Positions 38,591 to 49,658 of a stretch of DNA of 64,000 nucleotides are shown here, in pieces. A program made the translations under genes and the position numbers. A model generated the notes under the pieces. The model did no database searches. It saw only the letters and a program-made list of their open reading frames with translations, and was not told the origin of the DNA. The first letter of the stretch is position 1. The number at the start of each line of letters is the position of its first letter. The DNA comes from Cryptomeria japonica (taxonomy: Eukaryota > Streptophyta > Pinopsida > Cupressales > Cupressaceae): contig NC_081411.1 in assembly GCF_030272615.1 (NCBI RefSeq), positions 827,624,897-827,688,896 of the forward strand, written 5' to 3'.

Positions 38591-38594
38591 AATG

Positions 38595-38797
38595 AAGTTC
38601 CTTTCATGGAACTTAAGGGGCTTAAATAGCCCTCAGAAGCAGCATGCTCTTAAGCAATCATAGTAACCAATAAGGTTGATATTATTCTAATCCAGGAGGT
38701 GAAAATGACCTATCAAAACTTTGCTTCTCTTGTGGACAGTATATGGCCTGGTGCTGCCTTCTATTATAGTGAGGTGGAAGGACCTTCAGGTGGAGTT
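38595..38797 (+). pseudogene. LINE 1 ORF2, first part of endonuclease
   Basis: Starts MKFLSWNLRGLNSPQKQHAL, the usual opening of plant LINE endonucleases, just after ORF1. The frame breaks soon after, with stops near 38660. It is cut at 38797 by the LTR element, whose TSD GAGTT is 38793-38797. The protein continues at 56919. Confidence 0.85.
38793..38797. repeat. TSD GAGTT, left of Sirevirus-like element
   Basis: Exact 5-bp match to 56919-56923, next to the LTR end TGATGAATAC. Confidence 0.95.
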
Positions 38798-39959
38798 TGA
38801 TGAATACTAAGAGGGGGGGGTGGGGGAGGGGTGAATTAGTATGCCAAAAATTATTGTACTTAAACACTTTACTAGACTACCAGTAAACCGGTAAAATAGT
38901 TTAGCAGACAAACCGGTTAGCACACATGCAAGCCAAATAGAAAATAATGCATTCACCCATAGAAGCACAAACACCATAACATGAGAGATTTTGACATGGA
39001 AACCAAAATGGGAAAAACCACGGTGAGTTGAAACTCACAAGTAACTATCTATAGATTAGGAACCAGACCGGTTAAGGTCATACAATGTTCTTTACCAGAA
39101 CAGATCCTGTTAGGAATCTCAATCTCTGTTAGGAGATAAGTCCGATTAAAGACTACCTTGCTAGAGGATTTTAGATCCATAGATGTGAACCACCTTGTTA
39201 GAGGATTTACAAAAGGCTTTTGGGCCTACTCAGTTAAGGGCTTCAAACTTGTCGAAGATGTGAGCAATCAACAAGTGAGTGATCTAGTAAATAGCACAGA
39301 TTGCTTGGTTAGATCCTTGATAGCTCATTCCTAATGCATTCCAGCATTACTTCAGTCTTCAACACATTCACTCTCTACCTCTTCTTGTAGACCTGAACTT
39401 TTATTCTATCTTCACATTCACAAAAACTCTTCAACCACCTTAAACCCTAGCAACAACATAAAACCCTAGACATGATGTCCTTATAAAGGAATCTGATTTC
39501 ATGTCGGTCCAATAGGATTACATTACAATTTCCTAGGTTCAATGCATCTAGACATATTCTGTAACACAACACAAAAAGCATCGTTAAAGTGTCAGCACTG
39601 CCAAACAATCGATGGAAGGTAAATCATCACAAAATGTCAGTTGGTAACTCATCACAGAGTATTACCAGTTCATACAAAATACCGGTTGCCAGTTTGACAA
39701 TAATGAAGACTGGGAAATATGAGTTGTGTACCTTCGTTCCTTCATACCACTTGAGATCCTCGAACTACTTGGGGTCTTCATTCCGCTTCAAATCGGTAAA
39801 CACTTTCTGCAAAACACCGATAGTCTAAAGATTATAATACATCATACCAGTTGGAACAAATACCGGTTGAGATTTAACTCATACATACAAAGACTGATCT
39901 CAAATCAAGTGTGTGTCCATCAATGACAATCACAACATTAATCATCAGAAATGCCAACA
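38798..39959 (-). mobile_element. 3' LTR of Sirevirus-like element (1162 bp)
   Basis: Nearly identical by eye to 55753-56918. On the minus strand it starts TGTTGGCATT and ends GTATTCATCA. A TATA-like site 'ctttataagg' lies at about 39479-39489. Its G-rich stretch (38811-38832 on plus) is longer than in the 5' LTR. Confidence 0.95.
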
Positions 39960-39962
39960 ATC

Positions 39963-40280
39963 TGTTAGGGTTTCAAGTAGATCCGAAGCAAATATGAACT
40001 AACAATTATATGCAGATTTAAATACAAAAGATAAAGAAATAAAATAGGACACAGATAACATAGAGATTTAACGTGGTTCACCCATAATGGGTTATGTCCA
40101 CCATACACAGCCATCCAATCTTTCTTATTATCTAGCAAAAATAGTACATCAACCTCCCAATGCCTTAAGCATCCCAGTTGCTTATAACAAAGTCGGCCTT
40201 AAGCATCCCAGCCGCTTATAACAAAGTCAGCCTTAAGCATCCCAGTCGCCCCTGAACCCCTCAGTCACCACATTTCAACA
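39963..40280. mobile_element. Solo LTR or small LTR element, 318 bp, TSD CAATC
   Basis: TG...CA sequence (TGTTAGGGTTTC to CATTTCAACA) flanked by CAATC at 39958-39962 and 40281-40285. The left TSD copy uses the last two bases of the 3' LTR, so it inserted exactly across the LTR/polypurine-tract junction of the outer element. It contains 'aacgtggttcaccc', a string I associate with plant LTRs. Orientation cannot be fixed. Confidence 0.85.
40162..40250. repeat. 34-bp tandem repeat, 2.6 copies
   Basis: Units begin 'gccttaagcatcccag' at 40162, 40196 and 40230 (the last partial) inside the 318-bp solo LTR. Confidence 0.9.
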
Positions 40281-40283
40281 CAA

Positions 40284-40486
40284 TCTCCCCCTTTGGCATT
40301 GATGGCAACACTTAGGCAAAATTTTGACATCTAAGTGTTTTACAACAAAAATATGCCATAATCAAAATTACTCCCCCTATCTATCCCTTTTGCAGAAAAT
40401 ACAATGTATACTACTCCTTAATAGAAATAACATGAAAGTATACATCAAAACATTCAAAATTTATACTTCTCCCCCTTTGCCAACAA
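40284..40486 (-). promoter_or_regulatory. Three polypurine tracts (second-strand primers)
   Basis: On the minus strand AAAGGGGGAGA occurs next to the 3' LTR (about 40284-40296, now separated from it by the solo LTR). Further AGGGGGAG tracts occur at about 40370-40380 and 40470-40485. A fourth tract follows the gag stop (about 54404-54415). Multiple tracts are described for Sireviruses; the LTR-adjacent one is normally the primer. Confidence 0.7.
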
Positions 40487-40751
40487 TGACAAAAGAAATA
40501 TTATAGACCAACCCCTGTTTCATTAGTATTAAAAGAATAAGTGTTTATGACAGTAAAGAGTAAAACTTGTCAAAAACTGATTTGAAATCCTGCAAATATT
40601 GCTTCATGGATAAGGACCATGAGTCAAGTAGGGATGTAGCCACCTCTTTCTCTGTCTGCATCCGGGAGACCTATTCTTCCATGGCATCTATCGTGCTCAT
40701 ATCTTGAGTGACTGTTAGGGCATCAAGATTTAGGTAGCACTTCTGGAGAAT

Positions 40752-42135
40752 TTACAGTCTTGGCAGTAGGACCAGTTGAAGTTCCTGCAAATTTTGTGTC
40801 CGGTTGCTTATCTCTGCCTCTAGTCTTGTAGACTGTAGTTGAAGTCGATGAACAACTTGACCATATGTGGAAAAGCAATCATATGGCATCTTGAAGGTGC
40901 TAATAAATGACTGCATATCAGATTGCAATTTGTTCTTCTGAATGAGCACATCGTCACAAAATAAATGAGGTTGGCAAATCTTGCTGAGTAGAAGATTGCC
41001 CTCATTCATTGCATCTCTAATGGCCTTTTGTGCCTTCTGGAGATTAGACCAGAGCTCTGTTATCTTTTTCACCAAGGTAGTGTCCAGAGCCTTTTAATGT
41101 GCCTTCTTGGTATTTGCTTCTGTGACCACTTCCAGGATTTGTACCTGGTCTTCTACAACTGAGCATAGGAGCTTCAATTGAGCAAGTGAGGAATCGGTAC
41201 TGGGAAGGTTCGTACCGGGTATCAAACTGGTAAGTGTTTCCATCGCAGTTTGGATAGCATCTTCCTCCTTTTTCCTCCTTAGAGCATCCAATTTCTCTTG
41301 AGCGAGCTTAATGCTCTGCAACAGCTCTGATTCATTTGCAGACTGGAGATCAATAGGACTGGTAATTTGTATCCGGTTTGGCTTGACTACCGGTTGCCAT
41401 TGGAGTCTCCACCTGTGTGCTCTTTTTCGCTGCTTCCTTGTCCTTGGCTTTTTGCTGGTCTTCTTGAGCCTTCCTCTGCTCCTCTTCTTCTTTCTTTCTT
41501 TTCTCTTCTTCTTGTTTCTTCTCTTCATCTTTTCTCTTCTTCTCTTCTTCATCCTTCTTCTTCTCCTCTTCCTTCTTCCTATTTTTTCTCTTCCTCTTTC
41601 CTCTTTTTCTCCTCTTTTCTCTTATCATCTTCCTCTTTCCTCTTTTCCTCTTCTTTTCTCTTATCCTCTTCATCTGCCTATTTCTTCTTTTCAGCTTCAT
41701 GTTGCTTCTTTTCATCTTCTGCCTTCTTTTCCTGTCATGTTCCTTCTGATGGTGCATCCTGAGTAACATTTTTACCATCTAAGGCATCTACATCAATGGG
41801 GTCCATTTGTTCTATGACCGGTTCTTCTTCATTGTCATACACTACATCTGGTTTGCCAATTTCCGGTTCTTACTCAGCTTTTATGTTGGTTTCAGCCACT
41901 TGATGCATCTTAAGAGCTTCTTGAGCATGAGTATGTGTATCCTTGATCACTTCTTGACCCTTTCCTTCCAATAACAGGAGTCTTCTTCTTCTCATGAAGA
42001 AGAGGCCTTTGTATTTATCCATAACTTCGAAAAGTTCTGAATTAGATACATCAGGAAAATGTTGAGCAAATATTTTCTCCCTCATTTCCTGTTCCTTTCT
42101 ATGGCAATGTGCCATTTATTGTCTAAAGAATTATA
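40752..42135 (-). pseudogene. Extra ORF, C-terminal half, Lys/Glu-rich coiled coil
   Basis: Continuation, across the gypsy insertion, of the ORF at 52471-53982. Codons run 42115-41870 ('REKIFAQHFPDVSNSELFEV'), then a very long Lys/Glu/Arg-rich stretch (about 41778-41400). They then follow a third frame to 40752 with heptad-like leucines ('LLQSIKLAQEKLDALRRK', 'LWSNLQKAQKAIRDAM'). Two or more frameshifts fall in the low-complexity stretch and a stop sits near 41094. The function is unknown. Its position just before the 3' LTR matches the env-like gene of Sireviruses, but I see no signal peptide or membrane segment. Confidence 0.5.
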
Positions 42136-42140
42136 CAAAG
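42136..42140. repeat. TSD CAAAG, left of gypsy element
   Basis: Exact match to 52399-52403. Confidence 0.95.
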
Positions 42141-42380
42141 TGTATACGGTGAAAATGGATGACAACAATGTTGAAAGGCTAAATGAATTCAACCACAAAA
42201 CCCTAGCCTAACAACAACAAAGTTCCACCATAACATATGAAGATTACCTAAGACAATGCAAATCAAATGAAATCACAAAGATTATACCATCACATATCCA
42301 GTAGGGTTTGAATCTCCATTCTTCCTATCTCTTTGATATATTTGCTCTCAGATTTTATGTGTGCACAAGAGCTCAACAAA
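42141..42380 (-). mobile_element. 3' LTR fragment of gypsy element (240 bp)
   Basis: Matches the first 240 bp (plus orientation) of 51687-52398, then diverges after 'gctcaacaaa'. About 470 bp of the LTR and its polypurine tract are lost; the antisense PMD frame begins within a few bases. Confidence 0.85.
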
Positions 42381-42385
42381 TAACA

Positions 42386-43854
42386 AAAATGTCGATGTGG
42401 GCTGGGGGAGCACCTTGGAGACACTAGTGACACAGCATACCAGATATACCCAGGGACCGTGTGTGCTGACACATTTATATTATGAGCTTCATCAGTTCAT
42501 CTACCATGGATCCGTAGGATTGGGCTACGGAGTTACATTGCTATAGGTGTGGGCATATGAGCATCTGCTAGTGACATGACTGATACATTTTAGAGGCAAG
42601 GGTCACAGACACAACTTTGTGCACTTGTATGATATGATTACATCTCAACCATGGAGTGGTAGGTTGGAGCACTGGTGTCGAGTCCTTGATGAGGTTGACA
42701 CTGTGATATGGAGGTTGTACCAAGAGTGCGAGCAGTGGGAGGATGATGCAGTGGATCTACCCTATACCTTCATGAGCAGATATCTGATTGGGCGGACGCC
42801 CTATGTACTGGAGAGGCAATTGGTAGACAGGGTATGCAGGCAGTTTGGCAAGATCCAGTGGATGCCATGGGGTTCTGGTATGTATGCGCGGACAATGCGA
42901 GACCAGGCACACTTTAGACCACTATTATCATATGATCAGGTCGTGATGCAGCTGGTAGAGATGGTGCCCATGCCATGGGATATGTGACCTGAGATTGAGG
43001 ATGCAGGGATGGATGCAGAGTATGCTACATATTGGGCAGAGCATCTGTTTCCATGCCTGACAAATCCAGGAGAGCTGATAGATGGAGATGGCAAAAGGGA
43101 TGAGGATGATGATGATGATGGAGATGGTGGGGGTAGAGGCCGATGGAGGAGGCAGGGTGCAATAGGAGAGAGGAGGGTGGCTCCACGGAGAGAGGGTGGA
43201 GAGGAGAGGTGGGCTCGGGTGGTGAAGGGTCGCGGTGAGTTGCCATTACAGGTGCCAGCAGCACGGGGTCCCAGACAAGTGCAGGGACAAGGACAGGGGC
43301 AGGGGAAACCACATGAGTAGCCACAGGTACAGCCACCAGTACAGGGGCAACCACAGGTACAGGGGGCTGAGAAGGAGGAGGATGAGCTATTTGAGCTGAG
43401 GGAGATCTGCCAGGCACAGGCAGATGAGATCCAGGATCTGGAGAGGGAGACAGCTAGGCTCAGGAGACAGCTAAGGGACACTAAGCGGGAGCGGGATCAG
43501 GCCATTCAGCACTATACAGAGGCTGAGATGACACTGAGGGATGGGAGGTAGGCGGCAAAGGACATAGGGGTTGGATACGCCTATGTTCTGTGGATAGGGG
43601 AGGAGATAGGTTATTGGTGAGACCTATACTATGGGGCAGTGCCACTAGAGCAGCGGGCAAGGAGCTTCCGCAGACCATCACAGACTACAACGGCCACTAG
43701 AGGGAGTCACAGGAGACAGGCGTCTAGTGGTGGGGCCATGGGTCCTCCACCACCACCAGATAGAGGGGACATAAGAGATGATCCTGGGGTGGGTCCTTCC
43801 AGGGCTCAGACTCTGTTGAGGCCAGGCGGCTTCGAGGGAGGGAGTTCATCATAG
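42386..43854 (+). pseudogene. Plant mobile domain (PMD) protein, antisense in gypsy element
   Basis: A single plus-strand frame with no frameshift over about 1.47 kb but six internal stops (42544, 42577, 42985, 43318, 43549, 43618), ending at 43852. The N-terminal half looks like the PMD/aminotransferase-like family: 'GLGYGVTLL', then 'VWAYEHLLVT', 'HFRGKGHRHNF', 'YLIGRTPYVLERQLVDRVCRQFG', and 'WMPW'. The latter resembles the family's 'RVxRQFGxxQ' core. An acidic Asp-rich run (about 43105-43130), a Gln/Pro/Gly-rich linker and a coiled coil (about 43365-43548) follow. PMD proteins occur in transposons and in host MAIN/MAIL genes. Any function here is unknown. GC content is clearly above its surroundings. 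Confidence 0.6.
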
Positions 43855-45564
43855 CCTTAAAGGGCTCCTTATGTATCAGTTTTGTACCATTTTTGTATGA
43901 TGATGTAGACACCTTCGGGTGATTTGTAGCCATATGATTTTGACATCATTGTATTATGACACTTATGATTATATATATATGAGATGATTCATCTTTATGG
44001 CAGCTATATGCATGTGTACCTATGTGATGAGATGTTTCATGATGTATGTTTCTATGTGATGGTTATGATATGGATGCAAATATGTACATGATGAAATGCA
44101 ATATTTTTTTATCTTTTATGTTTTATACGTTATGCAAATGCAAATGTGAATGTATGAAATGCAAATAAATATGATAATGCAAAGAACTATTTACATGATA
44201 AAAATGTAAGATTTCTAACATGTGTTGTGTGCAGGATGTGATGCAATTGTGATATCTATATGTATGTATGAAATGCTTAATATGTGGTAATGCAGGTGCA
44301 AACTACATGAAATGCAAATGTTTTTGGTGTGTCATTATACTCAGTCATGTGATAGCGGGCTACACGGACTCAGGAAGGACAATGGAAGTCAATCAAGAAA
44401 GGGGGATGGAAGATAGAAGATATGAAAGTGAAAATAGCTTCTTGTGTGTTATCATCATTGAGCTTTATTATGGCAAGTAGGTTATGACAATCGAGGCATA
44501 TGTTCGACCTAGAAAATCATTGTACCTATTTGCATGGAGATAAGACAGTCACAAACAAGGAATGCCCCGATTCACACTAGACTCACAGTGTCCTCATATC
44601 CTTGGACAAGTCAAAGCATTGCTAAGAGACAATCCACAGATAGCAAATAAAAATAGGTGACGATACCCCATCCTCGCCTTTCTAGTCAAAGACATCCTAG
44701 AGATAGAATCTCTAGTCAGAGACATCCTGGAAAAGCTAAAAGAAATGTCACCAAAAAAGATAAAAATCAAAAGAAAACCAAGACTTGACACCAGCATCCA
44801 CTGTAGTCCTCAAGTTTAGTGTCTCTTGTCACTTGTATAAGTCTTATTTGATTGTGGTCACAATGTTTACTTTCACAAAAGGATAGATAGCACTGAACCA
44901 TAAAGTTGTCTGAGTCTGTTGAAAGATTTGATTTGTTGAAGCCCATGTTGCTGTTGTGTCTCATCTGAAACTGACTGAATCCATGCAACTGATACTTTAT
45001 TGTGGATTGGTGATGCAAATTTTTCTTTATTGCGGATTGTGCGCGGATAGACTGAAGAAAAGTAGAAGAAACTATACCCCTCAAAATGTGTGATGCTCTC
45101 AGTTCCACACCCATCACTAGACGTAGGATTTTCCTTAGCCATAGGTAGGAGCTGATTTATTATGGATGGAAAGGGTGAAAAGGAATGTTATTATGAATGG
45201 CGAACCAATCTTGGGTAGATCAATAACAAGCCATGATGGGAATGGGTAAGTTTATTATGAATGAATAGGTTGTGAGTGTGTGCAAAGTGAAAGGATGAAA
45301 TGGAATCCTGAAGGAGGGAGGAGCAATGTCTCTACGCATGGCACTGGTGACCTAGTTTTCACCATGATACTTGCCCAAGGCGCCACCGAAGTGGTTTTCA
45401 CCATTGGACGAAATGTGTTTTTTTTTTCAATTTTTTTTTTGTGTCACAAGGCGCCTGTTTGCCAGGTTTTCACCAAGTAACGATTTTTTTATTTTTATGA
45501 TTTTTTTTTGTCTTTTTGAATTTTGAATTCTTTTTTGTATTTTGAATTAGGATACTCTGAAGAG
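43855..45564. other. 3' non-coding part of gypsy element
   Basis: AT-rich with short frames on both strands and no recognisable motif. The words 'ggttttcacc' recur at about 45355-45475. It lies between the integrase end and the antisense PMD frame. Confidence 0.5.
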
Positions 45565-45815
45565 CTATGTGTAAAACCTGTGAAGGTGCATGTTGTTGAT
45601 AGGATCCTCCAAAGGTTCACCCTCTGTGGTTGAGAGCTGATATGCACCATATCCATATGATGTTGTGATGATATAAGGACCAAGCCAGTTTGGTTCGAAC
45701 TTGCCCTTCTTCTCTTTTTCTTGCTGATTTTTAGGATTTTCTCTAAAAACTAGATCACCCACCTCAAATGTGCAAGGCTTCACCTTATGATTGTAACTGC
45801 ATTGTTTCTTGACAG
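45565..45815 (-). pseudogene. Gypsy integrase, C-terminal end
   Basis: The typical end of plant gypsy integrases: 'KPCTFEVGDLVFRENP' (45780-45730), then 'GKFEPNWLGPYIIT' and 'GAYQLSTTEGEPL', closing 'NMHLHRFYT' at 45565. The zinc and catalytic core domains are absent upstream, so an internal deletion joined this end to sequence downstream of protease. Integrase inserts the cDNA into the host genome; this fragment cannot. Confidence 0.8.
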
Positions 45816-46748
45816 AATGATGTGTAGCTCAAGTGACTGTCTTCCTTGATGAAGGAACTGAGATAGAATTACTAATGTATGAACTACGTAGGCCCGTATG
45901 TGTGTCACCTAAAGAAGTTTGGGAATCCCTAATAACAAAGTCCCTCAAAGAAGCTCCATTAAAGGTCCATGATGTATCGCTAGAAGGGAAAGGATGTGTG
46001 GAACAAGTAGATGAGTGATGAAGGCTTATGATTGTGAAAAGAAGTGAAAGTAGGATAGCATGATGGAGACTTAGGATCAACAAGTATGTTTTTTAACTTA
46101 AAATTGTAGAACTTTTGCCCCCAGTTATTTTGATATTAGGGGAGATCATCTCTTTCTCTTTTTCTTTCATAGGATTTTTATCTTTGACCTTGATTTTTTC
46201 AGAGTCCAATAGCTTTTGATTTTGATTTGTACTAAAAGACTTTTCTTTATTTTTGACTTTTAGATTTTTCTTTCCAAGGCTTGATTTTTTATCCCCAATG
46301 AGTAAGGGTTTTTGTAATTCTTGTTGATCCAAGTCTAGAAGTGGAGTGGAATGGAATGAGTGGATGAAATGGTAAAGCTATGTGATTTCTCAAGAGGGCT
46401 AGCGATACGCTCAATAGATTCTTCACTAAAACCACTCCTAGGACTATTGATATCAAGAGATGCTTGCACCACTAGAGGAGATTTGCATTCGGACTTAGTA
46501 GCTAGAACACTAGGTGGTTCATACCCAATTCCTTGCAAATTATTTATAGATTGTTTATGTCAAGTGAAAACCTTAGGAGATAGTGGGAGTTGATCAACAT
46601 GAAAGATATACTCACCACATCCCATGTCTTTAAACTTGAACTTTTTTTTTATCTCTGCTTGTTTTGATGTAGAAGCTTTCAAGGATTCTGGATCAACATA
46701 TGTTGATGAAGGAATAGCTTGTCGATTGACTGGGATTGTTATTTCTGA
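45816..46748 (-). other. Spacer after protease; deleted pol region
   Basis: Minus-strand frames 46538-46335 and 46332-46093 are lysine- and serine-rich without enzyme motifs. Reverse transcriptase and RNase H should lie here in a complete element; none is seen. The deletion point is probably between about 45820 and 46090. Confidence 0.5.
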
Positions 46749-49658
46749 TCAAGGTTGCAGATTGTTGCAATATATGAATGGATTTGGATCCGCTTTGATG
46801 GTCACTTCAACTCCATTGTGTGGAAACTTGATACATCGATGATATGTAGATGGTATTGTGCTCATCTCATGAATCCAAGGACGTCCCAAGAGTATGTTGT
46901 ATGTGAGATCTAGATCAAGGACCTGAAAAACCACATCCTTTGTAACTGGCCCAACTTTGAGGGACAAGGTGACTGTGCCTTTGGATGATCGCTCTTCATC
47001 ATCATATACTTTGATGGTAATTTTGTTTGTAGAATTCACAACTTTATCAAAATACCCCAATTGTTTAATTGTGCTCAATGTATAAATGTTTAGACCAGCT
47101 CCTCCATCTATCAAGACTTGTTTTATTCGATGTTTGTGTAGGAAGGCTTCGATGTGTAAAGGTGCATTATGTGGCTGACTTACGGAGGCGTCATCGGCTT
47201 TTGTGAATGTAAGTGAGTGTGGAATGGAAAGGTATCCCACCATGGCTTGAAACTGGTCCACGTTCAGATCAATAGGGACAGAAGTGTCTCTCAAGATTTT
47301 GTCAAGAATAGCTTTATGTGCGGGGGATATGCGTAAAAGCTCAAGGATGGAAATAAGTGTGGGTTTCTTCCCCAACTGTTCTGCAAGGTCATACTCAGGT
47401 TTGGTTGATGAGGAAGCTATGTTTTTGGCTGGAGCACCTTGAAAAGTGAATTTACCTCGACGAGTTGTAACATTACATTCAGAGGTAGGTTCGGAAGAAG
47501 ATCCAATGCCTTTTAGGACAATCTTGGGTCTTTGGGTAGAAGTCTCAGGCATTTTCTCCTTGATGATAATGGTAGAGACATAATTTTCCATCAAAATGTG
47601 ATTGATAGTTGAATCATAGTTATAAGATCCTCTGGTATAGTTGGTCTGGTCATCTATGGCTTTAGATTTTCCCTTGTCATGCTTTGGGAATGGTTCCTTA
47701 AACATCTCATGTTCTTGATTCAATGAGTGTCCTTCAATCTCAATGTCACCTCTATCAATGAGATCTTGTATGATGTTCTTCAGTCGATGATAATTTCCTA
47801 TTTTATGTCCTTTTCTCTTATGAAATTCACAATATTCATCATCATTCCACCAATTTGGTTTGACCTTTGGCTCATATGGAGGAAAATCTAGAATTGTGAT
47901 TATCTTGTTTGCCACTAGCTTTTTGAAAACGGACTCAAGTGGTTCTCCCAATGGAGTGTACTTCCTTCGTGATTTGGAAGTTGTTTGAGTATTCACTTGA
48001 TTGTTTGTAGAACTTGATCCAGAAAAAATGATTTTGGGTCACACTGTATTGGCATCAACAACACCATCATTGACTGTGTTCTTGTTTTTATTCCAAAATC
48101 TTGGCTTGTCTTTTCCTTTATAGTCCTCTTTGTTTTCTTTGAATATTTTGACGATGCCTTGCTCAATTAGGACCTTCTCTGTTGCTAAGCCTTTTTCAAT
48201 GACATCCTTGAAGGTGGAGAAACAAGCTTTTCTCAGGTCATAACCAATGTCCTTGTTAACATTCTAGGTGAACATCTCTACCAATTGTTTTTGTGAAATT
48301 TCACAAGAGCATCTGCTGGCTGGATTTATCCATCTTTGTAAAAATGATGAAAAAGATTCTCCATCCTTTTGCTTGGTGTTGCACAAGGTAGTGACTGATA
48401 TGTCTGTCTCTATGTTGTATGAGAAATGTTCAATAAATGCCTTTTCTAGATCACCCCATGACTTAATTCCAGGTGGAAGTTGGGAGAACCATTCCATAGC
48501 TTGATCTCCTAAGCTTTGTGGGAATAATCTCATCAAATATGTCTCTTCTACTGCTACCTCAATGCAAGCTATGAAAAAATGTCTTATGTGTGCCTTAGGA
48601 TCCCCTTTTCCTCTATACTTATTAAACTTAGGTGTCACAAAGTGTGTAGGAAATGGAGGCATTGGAATGCTTTTGTCAAATGGATAGGGACATATGTCTC
48701 TCATTGTGTAAGTTGGCTTTGGTGTATTTATGTCCTCCATTTTCTTTTGTAAGTCCTTGATTTGTTGTTCCAAATTATTCATAGGTGGAGACCGACTTCT
48801 TGGACCATACCCCATGTTTGAACCACCAGGTGGAGGAGGAGCATGTTGCATATATGGATGATATTGATCATACACATCTTCATATGGAGGAGGTCTATAG
48901 TGATACTGTGTATAAGGACCACTTGGTATAGAGTCATGATGAGGAATGGAATATCTGTTTTGTCCATATATACCATACTCTATAGGAATTTCATGAGTTT
49001 GTTCTAGTGTGTTGCCCCCAAATTTAACACGAGGTTTCCTTGTGTCCAAATTTTGAACATGCCTTTGAATATCCAATTGCTTTAGTGGTTGGTCCTTAGC
49101 ATTGGTATGTGATTGAGTATATTTTTCTACATAAGACTTCCATAATGGTCTGTGAAGGTGAGTATCATATGCTTGACCATGTGTGTATGTGACCTCTGGT
49201 TTTTGAAACAAAGATGATGGTGATTTAGGCACAAGATGTGGTCCTCTATTGCCTCCACTATTAGGCCTCCTTTGATCCATATTGAGGTGAGGTTGTTGCA
49301 AAGGTTGATTTTCCATTATTTGAGACATGTCAAAATCATGAGGAATCTTGGCTCCACTTTGTGCCATCACTTGTAAGAAGTATTGTCTATCTCTCTTGAA
49401 ACGGGGATCCATAATGGAGTCTTCCACTTCTGCTGAATGTACTGAAATGTTGTCCATATTGTCATTATGTGTATCATTGTTGTTTATAGTGTCCATGTTC
49501 TCAACATTTGGAATGTTTCTATAGGCATCCATGTTAGGTAATGTAGTATGATCAGAATTGAAAAAGACATCATTGTCATACTCATAGGCACTCATGTTTG
49601 CAGACTCTTGTGCCTCTTTAGCTTCTCTCCTAGATTTTTGGGAACGAGTTTCAACCAT
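46749..49658 (-). pseudogene. Gypsy gag-protease polyprotein
   Basis: One frame of about 970 codons broken only by two stops (48264-48266 TAG, 48039-48041 TGA). After a low-complexity N-terminus and a tyrosine- and proline-rich stretch comes the capsid region: 'FPQSLGDQAMEWFSQLPPG', 'SWGDLEKAFIEHF', 'SFSSFLQRW' (about 48540-48330). Next is a variant knuckle 'CEFHKRKGHKIGNY' (about 47833-47790), whose CxFH-GH pattern is common in Tat/Athila-type elements. The aspartic protease follows, with 'VLIDGGAGLNIYTLS' (about 47115-47070; DGG instead of DSG/DTG) and 'YNILLGRPWIH' (about 46900-46867). Start ATG at 49658. Confidence 0.85.

Noticed and set aside
41311-41766. Plus-strand frames rich in Leu/Ser/Phe (131-151 codons), looking like membrane proteins
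   Set aside because: They are the antisense of the Lys/Glu-rich coiled-coil stretch of the extra ORF; CTT/TCT repeats give long open frames by composition.
42936-43481. Minus-strand 181-codon frame rich in Cys/Ser/Pro
   Set aside because: Shadow of the plus-strand PMD frame, whose G-rich codons leave few stops on the other strand.
43904-43913. 'tgtagacacc', identical to the start of the gypsy LTR, near the end of the antisense PMD frame
   Set aside because: It is on the opposite strand to that expected for the lost LTR end and the match stops after 10 bases; likely chance.
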